DNA of 64,000 nucleotides from Cliona cf. orientalis (lineage: Eukaryota > Porifera > Demospongiae > Clionaida > Clionaidae), in assembly GCA_963930775.1 (NCBI GenBank), contig OZ005691.1, forward strand, positions 5,639,000 through 5,702,999. Reading direction: 5' to 3'. The position numbers were made by a program, and so were the translations under genes. Position 1 is the first letter of the stretch, and the number at the start of each line of letters is the position of its first letter. The notes under the pieces are model-generated. The model searched no databases. It had not been told where the DNA came from and worked only from the letters and a program-made list of their open reading frames with translations. Positions 55,127-64,000 of this stretch are shown one piece after another.

Positions 55127-57351
55127 TTAGTTGGCAGACAGTGCCAAGCCAACTTGATTGTATTCAAGATTGAATTCAACGTAAGCAGTTTCAAAGAAAG
55201 CTGTTCCCAATGACCAGTCATAATCCGGATCTAATCGAACACCTACAAATGAGCTGATACACACAGTTTTACCACTAGGCTCAGTCACCTTAAGCACATA
55301 GCGTTCTGGACCAATCACAAATTCTTTGCCAGCAATAGCAACAACTATTTGCGGTAGGGAACTAACGTCTTTACAGAAAAATCTAAAATAGCCAACATAA
55401 AGACTTATTCTGTATATGATTGCTCCAAGTGCTACATTAAGCTTCTCTGCTTCTGAATACTTCCCAAAACTGAAAGCATCTTGGTTGCGTAAAAGAACCT
55501 GGCACCCATCGCAGAAGCTTTTGTTGATGGACGGTACTTTCACACCATCCATTTTCACTTTCCAGCCGTCAAGAGCACCAAAGGCTGTGACATTCAGGTA
55601 GGTAAGTTGTCCCTGGTAGCGGCTGCTATCACGACCTCCTAACAGTAGTTCTCCCCCTAGGGAGGTGTTCGTGCGCACTATGTACATACCAATGACGGGC
55701 TCAGGAAGAACACCTTGCTTGACCATGGTATAAAAGGGTGTCAGTCCAGTGTCTTCATGCTCCAGTGGACTGAATCCATAGTAGCCATCAGCATGCCAGT
55801 TTACATCGGGGCTAGGAAAGTTCCAAGCTTCACCAAATTTCTGTAGTTTGATTTGAAGAGGGCCGAAGTTCATGGTATCCGAAGTGAGGAGACCTGTGGT
55901 ATCCAACGATGTCTCAAAGCTGTTTCCACTTGTATTGTATGTACTTGACTTTCTATGGTCATACTGGCGGTGATTCTTACACTGGACATATAGTGGGTCA
56001 CATGCTACCGATGGTACCCAAAAATCACTGGATTCATATCCTCCCGTATCGAATACGATCGAGAAGTTCTGAGGTGGTGTTCCAATAGTCATGTTGAATG
56101 AAAATTCAATGCTGTCAACCTTATTAATATCAATATTAAATTTTGAGTCAATGTTAAGTGGCAATTGATGTGGAAATTGGTAACTGGCCTTCACTGCTTT
56201 CTTGAGGTAGCATTAAAGTGCGTGGGCGTGAGGTGGGGGATATGACACCTAAACCACATCAAAGTCATTAGTGAGGTGCATGTTGTGTAACCACGCCCTT
56301 TTAATTGCACAGGTCTCAGGGGTGTGGCTGCTAGAGCCGGAAGTGTTCATTTAATATCCTCCATGGACCGGAAGCCGAGCCGGAAGGGAGGGGCCAGGCC
56401 ACGCCCAAAACAGCCCCACCCTGTTCCCCAAGGACCACCATTCTCAATCAAGTGCCTACTAACCACCGGATGTCCACCGGAAGCCCACAATCAATCCCAA
56501 TTAAAACACACAGCTTCCTCAAGGCCAAAACACACACAAACACTTGGAGGCCGTTCTGCCACACCGCCCACGCAAGAGCTCACCTCATTTCCTGTGTGGG
56601 CGGAGTAACAACACGTCATCGCAACCACATCCGCTTCAAACCATCGTCGGCTTCCGTCCAGCCGTACAGGCCCCTCGATCGCACCGCCGTACAGTGCCTC
56701 ATTAACAGACATGGCCTCACCTTTGACCTCCTGCCACGCCCCCAAAGCCTCCTCGCGGGGTTCAAAGGTCACCACCGCTTCCGGGACACGCCCACCTATC
56801 GCCGAGGCCAAGTCCCAGGCGCCGATGTCCAAGCACTGGCCCGTGAAGCCACGCCCAATCGGAAGCAATAAAACCTGCATTAACGCACACGCACACACTC
56901 CACACAGTGCCAGGAACACGCCCACATGCTTAATTAGGCCTAATAAGCTTTTTTTTTTTTTTTTTTTTAAGTCGTTGCGGTTAATAGTTAAGAAAGAATG
57001 CTTTGATCTTGCTTTGATGTGGGCAATTACCGGCCTTTTCTTCAGGGGCCACTTCCGGTCGCTAATTACACGCGCATAATCATCCCTGGCCGATTCTGGA
57101 CACGCCCACCTTCGACCAAAAGCACTCGTATGGCCTCTTCGGCCACGCCCCTTCACGATTCGCTAATTGAATTAGCCATTCCTGACGCTCACGCCCACGC
57201 AATTAAATGGTACCTTGAGGATGCTTGGTGTAGTGATAGCCTTCTGAGCAGCGGAAGGGGTAGAATGCCTGTTGATGGGAAGCCTTACGAGAGCCGTAGA
57301 CCCGCTGAGAAGAATTACGGTCAACACTAGTAAAGTTGGTAGCGTTTGCAT
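55127..57351 (-). pseudogene. AP3: pepsin-family pseudoprotease split by a 1,009-bp element
   Basis: The 5' part (57,351-57,215) encodes the signal peptide and pro-segment to SILK; the 3' part (56,205-55,127) continues with KASYQFPHQLPLN to the normal end. The GGTACC element between them duplicates TTGA and contains stops. The body is otherwise open and close to AP2: FDTGGYESSDFW is kept, and the second site reads LLRNQDAF with the catalytic Asp missing. Unless the insertion were spliced out, which no sequence suggests, it is inactive. Confidence 0.87.
56206..57214. mobile_element. GGTACC element inserted in AP3, 1,009 bp, TSD TTGA
   Basis: It lies in reverse orientation relative to 22,777-23,785 and is identical in length and nearly identical in sequence. 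TTGA flanks both sides (56,202-56,205 and 57,215-57,218); AP1 and AP2 read CTTGAGGATGC. The left terminus has drifted (GGTAGCATTAAAGTGCGTGG). The ORF of 221 residues it contains on the minus strand has no recognisable domain. Confidence 0.92.
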
Positions 57352-57522
57352 TTTTCCTTTTCTCTCTGAGACCAATGTTACCGTCGGTCAGTAGCTATCG
57401 TGATATTGAACGTGGAAGGAGAGTGCAATTGAGACCACCCCCCGCCCCACCCCCAAATTGGGTTATAAAAAACGTGCTGTGCTAAAATTGAGGATCACTA
57501 GCTGTTTAAACCGTAGATAGTT
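57352..57522. promoter_or_regulatory. Divergent AP3/GH3-3 promoter region
   Basis: A 171-bp spacer with the C-rich box (CCGCCCCACCCCC) and TTGGGTTATAAAAAACG; TTATAAAA is at about 57,463-57,470, some 55 bp before the GH3 ATG. This is the shortest and probably closest to the original form. It carries GCTA inserted at 57,394-57,397. Confidence 0.5.
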
Positions 57523-59900
57523 ATGCCAGTCCATTTCGCGACAACGCCGATGATGTTGCTGCTTTACATTGCAACAGCGACTGCAACCAGAGATAGGGAC
57601 ACTGAGTTCCCAGGACTAAGAAAAAGAGAGCTAACAACCACTCCAACACCTTCAGTTGACTGCCAGAGCAAGCCACAGTCAGCTATGCCCTTTTGCAATA
57701 CAAATCTTTCATTCATGGAGAGAGCCCAGGACCTAGAATCCAGACTATCCATTTCTGAGAAGATAGCTCAAACCTCCACCAATGCACCGGCCATTCCCGG
57801 GCAAGGCTAGGGATCAAGGCATAGCTACAACTGGTGCTCTAACTGCTTGCGTGGTTGGTCCAAATCTGGTGGCCAGTGGCTGAGTGACTTGAAGTGGACT
57901 GTTTTTCCAGCTCCTATTGCATTAGCAGCTACCTTCAATACGGACCTTGTCAATAAAATTGGGCAGGCGACAGCAGATGAAGGCAGAGCTCTCCATAATA
58001 CCATGCTAGCTGCTTTCAATGGCTCGAGCACAGAAGCAGCTGGTCTTAACTGTTTTTCTCCGAATGTCAACCTCTTCCGTGATTATCGATGGGGGAGGGG
58101 TCAGGAGACTTTTGGTGAGGATCCCTACCTCATCTCTCAGATGGGAAATGCATACACTCGTGGCCTGCAAGAGGGCAGTGATAGCAAGTACCTGAAAATA
58201 GCAGCCTGTGCCAAGCACTTTGCTGTACATACTATTCACGATCTATACGACATCTTTCTTCCGGGGTTCAAATCCCAAGTTGTTAGAGCAAAAGTGGCTC
58301 AGGTGATGCCCGCTTACAGTGGCTTGAAATGCAAGTATATCCCGGATGGGGCTCCTGATGTTGCCAACTCCTTTCTCCTGAAGACTGTCCTCCGAGAAAA
58401 ATTCAATGCACCCAATATTTCTGTGGTGTCCGATAATGGAGCTGTTGGATTTGTGTACAACAAGATGAAGTACGTCACAGACAAGGAGACGTACAGCAGC
58501 TGCAGTGTGCATTAATGCCACAACTGATCTTGATCTTGGCCATGATGAAATCTATCCTACTTACTTACCCAAAGCATTGGACAATGGCAAGGTGAATTTG
58601 CAAACCATTAGAGATGCGGTGGTGAGGAATTTCTATCTTTGAATGAGGCTTGGAGATTTCGATCCTCCGTCCATGGTGCCGTATCAGAGCATCGATAAGA
58701 GCCACCTGAATACGCCTCAAAATCAAGCACTAAATTTGCAGGCTTCCCTTGAATCTATTGTTCTACTGAGGAATTCTGGTCAAGCAATTCAGCTTCCACT
58801 ATTACCAAAAAGAAATAACTGTTATTGGTCCCCATGCCAATTCCACACAAGCCTTGTTATCTAACTACGAAGGTATTCCCCCCAAGACTGTCACAGTTTT
58901 GGAAGGTATTCAAAATGTACTTAAAGGTACGAATGCTGACATAAAGTATGCCCCAGGGTGTATGGATGCCAAATGTGAAGATATGTCGAAATTTGAAGAG
59001 GCACTCGATCTCTGTACAGACAATAAACTGGTTGTCATGGTGATGGGAATGGATCAGTCTATTGAAAGTGAGGGTCGAGACCGAGGTCTAACAAACTGCT
59101 ACGGACTGAGTAATGATGTGCTTGGTCTACCTGGTTGCCAAAGTATTTTGGTCGAGAGAGCTACTGCACGAAGCCAGCGGGTGATTCTAGTTATCATAAA
59201 TGGAGGTCCGATAAGCATACCTGATGGCATCTTTTGGAGCGATAATATTGCAGCTATCGTTGAAGCTTTCTATCCGGGAGACCAGGGAGGCACTGCGGTG
59301 GCTGATGTCCTCTTTGGTCTATACAACCCTGCAGGACGAATGCCTGTCTCAATACTCTGGGGACTCTATCGTGTACCTGCATTAACAAATTACAACATGA
59401 CTGGCAGGACTTATCGTAATATGGATGGCGACCAACAGTACCTGTTTGGATATGGCCTATCTTACTCAGTGTTTAATTATACTAATTTTACTATAAGTCC
59501 CTCAACGATCACCCCCTGTGATTCAATCCGGGCATCTGTAACAGTACTAGTCACCAATGTAGGTGGTCCTGCAGGAGATGAAGTCGTACAACTCTATGTC
59601 TGTCCACCCAGACTAAACAACAAGCCCTATGTTCAATTGCGATCTTATGATCGAGTTTCTCTTCAGCCCTCCCAGAATCATGTAGCTACATTTGAACTGA
59701 ACCCATACCTCCTCTCCCTTGTTGATGAGGATGGAGAACACTACATCTTTCCTGGTGAGTACCTTGTTCTTACTGGTAACCAACCTGATTCTTGGATCAA
59801 TGCATTTAACAACATGCTGAAGGCTAAATTGACCATTACGGGAAGTGCTCCAGTGAAGACATCCACATGTACCTCTTCCCCCCAGTGTCTTGCTTGCTGA
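57523..59900 (+). pseudogene. GH3-3: broken GH3 beta-xylosidase-like gene
   Basis: It has the same domain order as GH3-2. Damage includes a 5-bp addition near 57,797 (CCCGGGCAAGG), GCTA at 57,824-57,827, a 42-bp deletion near 58,229 removing the SGPEESRLEF region, GTAC at 58,491-58,494, CGA to TGA at 58,640-58,642 and loss of about 8 bp near 58,812. The C-terminal 348 residues (58,854-59,900) are fully open, with GH3_C and the Fn3-like part and an in-frame ACTAGT insertion near 59,545. The nucleophile region VVSDNGAVGF is kept near 58,425. Confidence 0.85.
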
Positions 59901-60585
59901 CTGAAAAATATAAATTTTCCTGTGATAGCTTATAAAAGTAACTGCTACTATTATAGTATACTATAATTGTGTATGTACATGACATAATTATGTACCGGCA
60001 TTGATCTATCTTTTTCTAATGAATGACCCATAATAATATGGAACCTTGCCACTACAGAGTATTGATCAGATAGATAATTGTTATTTTTATGCTAATTGTG
60101 CATGTGGTTACTACAACAATATAATTATTATAGTAATCAGCCACAAGAGTTTATTGTTGTTGTTATTGTTTTATGTGCATACTATACTGATCGAAACAGC
60201 GTCACTGTAAGAAAAAGCTCCTTTGACAACAATAGAGCAGGTTATGATGGTGGAGTCATGTATGTATCTTTCAGTAGCAGTATCACTGTGGGCAATATAG
60301 CTTCTTTGGCAACAATGAAGCTGGTGATGATGGTGGAGTAGTATTTGCACAATACAGTAGCAGTATCACTGTGGACAATAGTGTTTTTGATAACAATGTA
60401 GCATGTCAGTATGGTGGAGTTATATTAGCATACTCCAGCAGCATCACCGTGGGCAGTAGCTCCTTTGACAATAATGAAGCCGGCAATGATATCGATGGTG
60501 GAGTTATGTCTGTGGACTACAGCTCTTTTAAATTAAAGGAAACAGTGGGAAATAATTGTATTTTTATCAGAAATCAAGGCTACTG

Positions 60586-62785
60586 CAGGTATATATTAGT
60601 CTGACTCCAAATATGGATGATATCGACCCATAGAACAGCATCCGTTATTTGATATTATCACTGACAGTTGAATTTCATCCATTAGTGTTTGTGATGAAAA
60701 TAGTCCTTAAATTATCATCCACAATGGAATGTTTCAATGGCAATGACATGCATTTCATCACTTTTTGGATGATCTTTCTCTATAATATAGCGACAGCACT
60801 GGCTAAATTTATCCATAGTTGGATGATTTCAATCATCGCTATTTGGATGACATTAGTTCATGTTTAAATTCATCCACAGTTGGATGATTTCGATCATCAC
60901 TATTTGGATGATATTGATGTTACAGTACCTTTGAATTCATCCACAGTTGGATGATTTTGATCATCACTATTTGGATGATATTGACGTACCTTTGAATTCA
61001 TCCACAGTTGGATGATTTTGATCATCTCTATTTGGATGATATTTAAATTCATCCACAGTTGGATAATTTTTATCATCACTATTCGGATGATATTAGTTCA
61101 TATTTAAATTCATCCACAATTGGATGATTCCAATCATCATTATTTGGATGACATTGATGTATGTTTGAATTCATCCACAATTGGAAATGAGGAGGCTATT
61201 GAACTGGCTCAGCTAGTAGCCTCAGGAGTCAATATCCACCAGTGTCAGTATCAAGTAGAACTGAAACTCCTTCAAGATGCAGTACCTATCTTAGTGTCTT
61301 TTCTTCTGAAATTGCCTTACGATGTAGAAATACCAAGTGATATCTGTTCTATCATTACCAACATGTGCGATCTTGCCTTAGATCCTACTTGTAACAAATA
61401 CTGTAATCTGATTGGTTAAACTGAAGTATCTATCCTTCATAGAAAATCATGTAAGCTCTGTAGAAAATTATGTAAAGCTCTGTAGAAAATCATGTAAATT
61501 TTCTTGCCTATGGTTAGGGTTGTTGCTAGGCAGCAGTTTATGTATCAAGCTTTTGGGCATTGTTGCTAGGATCTAAACAGGTTAGACACTGTTTAGGAGG
61601 TTTCTACATGATTTAGAAGACTGAAGGGCTCTGTGTAGAATCCCGAGCGAAGCGAGGGTTCTACTGAGCCCCGAGTACAAGTTGATCAGAATCATCCAAC
61701 TAGCTATGGATATCGATGATGTCACTTAATCTTCTTCATTTCCACCTCCGATACCAGAGAACAAGCTTTCGTTTTTTCCCAATCTTCTAAAGATTCGTGG
61801 AACTCACTGCTATTCTGCCGACCAGTGTAGCAAAGGATTAGAAGACATCAATGCATGCAGGAAGTATTCATCGAATCACCTGACTCTAACCCCAGGAATC
61901 TTCACAATCTACTGCCTGCATGGAGTCTGCTGTGGTTTCGAAGTTATGGAACAGCACAAATCACCGTGACATCCCTTCGAGATCTTTTTGTCACATTTTG
62001 AAACCCCTCCAACAACAATAATTTACACTAATTCATGCAACCTACACCAATATACCCTATACAGCGAGCCAACTCATTTTAAGAACACACGTTTCTTTGT
62101 GGACAGATTCCATTGGCGTGGACATATCGGTTGCTCCAGTGGCTACTCAATGGACAAGTACGCAACACAATCGATTGGCAGCATAAACTCCCAAGTGAAT
62201 GAACAAGCTAATGCCAGTCTTCAACGGATCAAAGGACAACTTGCGTACATGAAGCCAGATGATTGTTTTTCATGCGAAAAAAAGCTCGAGTAGATTTAAG
62301 TACTTTATGTTTGTAGCATGATGATGTATCCATTTGCATACCCACACCTGTTAAATATTCACATATATTCGTATTATGTATAATCTCACCTGTATCATAA
62401 TTTTATTGATGATCAAAATCATCCAACTGAGGATAAATTTAAACGTACATCAATATCATCCAAATAGTGATGATCAAAATCATCCAAATGTGGAAGAATT
62501 TAAACGTACATCAATATCATCCAAATAGTGATGATCAAAATCATCCAACTATGGATGAGTTTAAACATGAACTAATATCATCCAAATAGTGATGATCAAA
62601 ATCATCCAACTGTGGATGAATTTAAACGTACATCAATATCATCCAAATAGTGATGATCAGAATCATCCAACTAGCTATGGATATCGATGAATTTAATATC
62701 ATCCATATAAGGATGTTTATCTGTGGCCCATTTTCATCCATATTTGTTCTTTTTAATGGGTCATTTTCATCTCAGAACATACCTC
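60586..62785. mobile_element. Foldback transposon with satellite arms, long form, TSD GCTACTG
   Basis: It occupies the identical insertion point and duplication (60,579-60,585 and 62,786-62,792) as 8,944-10,069. The left arm (about 60,830-61,190) and right arm (about 62,405-62,690) are opposite-orientation arrays of the ~61-bp unit built from CATCCAACTGTGGATGAATT and ATCATCCAAATAGTGATGAT. The 1.2-kb core carries transposase-like coding. As both units share the insertion, it predates the duplication that separated them. Confidence 0.82.
61170..62293 (+). pseudogene. KDZ-like transposase remnant
   Basis: Separate open stretches read NEEAIELAQLVASGVN and KLLQDAVPILVSFLLKLPYD (61,180-61,419), then ADQCSKGLEDINACRKYSS and IFTIYCLHGVCCGFEVMEQH (about 61,820-61,970), then DRFHWRGHIGCSSGY followed by SQVNEQANASLQRIKGQLAY (61,988-62,293). 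The 'N/D-x-C-x-L-H' and 'D-R-F-H-W-x-G-H-x-x-C' pattern resembles Kyakuja-Dileera-Zisupton transposases, which are linked to satellite-rich, long-armed elements. The position where an Asp is expected reads T-N-S-C, and several stops intervene, so it is dead. The family assignment is from memory of the motif. Confidence 0.45.
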
Positions 62786-64000
62786 GCTACTGGGGTGGAG
62801 TAGTATGTGCCAGTGAAAGTAAAATTAATGTATACTGTCAAATTATGTTAATAGCCAATAACACAGCTATAGATATTGGAGGGTCCATATACTTGTCCAG
62901 GACTAACATATCGTTTTTAAGCAAACATAGTACAATTGTGAGTAATGAAGCTAAAGCTGGCCATAGAGGAGCAATATTTGCACGCGGAAGTCAACTTACG
63001 TTTGCAAGTGGCTATGGAAAGCTAGTTAGAAATAAAGCAGACCATGGTGGAGCAATATATGCCAGAGAAAGCAAACTGATTGTAGAAGAGAACAGCAGGA
63101 TGAATCTGAGTACTAACCTAGTATTGCACAATGGAGGAGGTTTATACTTGATAATGAGCGAACTGAATACTAAAGGTACAACTTGTACTTCAATGAAAAC
63201 CAAGCTAACGGTAATGGTGGAGGGATCCATGTTGACAACTCATCCATTACAATTGAAGGAGAAATTCACCTTATTAACAATGTAGCTGAAAATGGAGGAG
63301 CAATCAGCCTGGAGAGATTACCAAATTATTGGGAAAGTCAGGTAATAATGACACTATCAATTTGATATCAAACACAGCCAGCCATCACGGTGGAGCCCTA
63401 TAATATGTTAAGGATGAGACCAATCTTGAGATGTGTGCACCAGTTCATTCTTCAAAAACAGAGTGTTTTTCAAGATCAGCTTTTTGGACAATTCAGCTGG
63501 CATTTCTGGTACAAACCTTTTCGGAGGACTGTTGGACAGATGTACAATGCATGCAAAATTCCATCAGGAGTCAAAAAGTGGACTCAAACGAGCTGAACTA
63601 GGACTTGATATCTTTCAAAACTCTAGTAATATTGATAAATCACAGCTGGATACTATTACTTCTGATCCAGTTCGGTTATGCTTTTGCCGAGATGATCGAC
63701 CGGACTGCAGCTATCAGCCAGAACCCATCCAAGTTAATAGAAGGAAGGCATTTTCTCTTAAACTTGCTGCATTTAATCATATCCTAAGGCCGATCAGAGC
63801 TGATGTGGATATCAATTCAACAGCTAGTGGTAAGATTGCAGGCCAGAACATTGACAAAGTTTGTACAGAAATAGTACTACAATTCAATCTCTCAACCCAG
63901 GTTGAATCTGCCAATCTGACACTGTCTGTTATAGGACCTTGTGATGTCCCTGGAATATCGGTGAAAAATGCTATTATTCAATTTACTTGCACTTGCCCAA

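Larger units (their letters stand above)
60184..64000 (+). pseudogene. PmpTM3: beta-helix membrane protein, broken and cut by the window edge
   Basis: Beta-helix repeats start near 60,200 (NSVTVRKSSFDNNRAGYDGG), are interrupted by a 2.2-kb foldback transposon, and resume at 62,786 (WGGVVCASESKINVYCQIM). Shifts occur near 60,297, 63,174, 63,345 and 63,400. The helix-following region (DRPDCSYQPEPIQ, LKLAAFNHILRPIRADV) and the start of the Cys-rich module (FTCTCP) are open at the right edge. The membrane part lies beyond the window. Confidence 0.78.

Noticed and set aside
56491-57156. Long minus-strand ORF (221 codons) inside the GGTACC element, also partly at 22835-23182
   Set aside because: It lies in a GC-rich non-autonomous element, spans the internal poly-A run as poly-Lys, has no transposase or other domain, and is not kept open in the 20503-21766 copy. 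Treated as a chance frame.
60830-62690. CRISPR-like array in the ~61-bp repeats
   Set aside because: Units are contiguous minisatellite repeats without unique spacers, occur in opposite orientations as arms, and the genome is eukaryotic.

Overview
The window is eukaryotic and most likely metazoan; a demosponge is my best guess. The genes have no operon logic and an AT-rich, TE-riddled context. The dominant family (signal peptide, many 'GGA[IV]' right-handed beta-helix repeats, and in one class a Cys-rich module plus about 8 membrane segments) is one I associate with expanded families in sponges. Species assignment is inference.

Layout: one cassette, PmpA(+) / aspartic-protease-like AP(-) / GH3 beta-xylosidase-like(+) / PmpTM(+) / PmpB(+), is present nearly three times as direct tandem copies. 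Unit 1 spans 1-17,220 (PmpA1 has only its 3' end here). Unit 2 spans about 30,840-48,260. Unit 3 starts near 48,280 and runs off the right edge inside PmpTM3. Genes that look intact are AP1, AP2, PmpA2 and PmpA3. All three GH3 copies, all PmpTM copies and both PmpB copies are broken, and AP3 is split by a 1,009-bp element. No spliceosomal intron is needed to read any family.

Between units 1 and 2 lies about 13.6 kb (17,221-30,840) of nested mobile DNA: 389-bp tandem repeats ending in poly(A), a long interrupted inverted repeat (21.85-27.57 kb), GGTACC-ended elements, and MITEs with 3, 4, 5, 6 or 8-bp target duplications. Because the cassettes are so similar, one unit can be used as the empty site of another, so many insertions can be placed to the base.

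The most unusual signal comes from the same comparison. Paralogs repeatedly differ by 4-bp insertions whose sequence can be written as a self-complementary tetramer. The commonest is TA becoming TAGCTA (12 placed cases), with further cases of CGTA, TGCA/CATG, TCGA/GATC, GTAC/ACGT and AATT. Many of these cause the frameshifts that kill the genes. They resemble excision footprints, and the window holds TA-flanked hairpin elements with G...C and C...G ends that could be sources.

Functionally the cassette encodes secreted or surface proteins: beta-helix ectodomains, a pepsin-fold protein that has lost its second catalytic Asp and flap Tyr (probable pseudoprotease), and a secreted glycosidase now decaying. 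Joint action is inference from co-duplication only.
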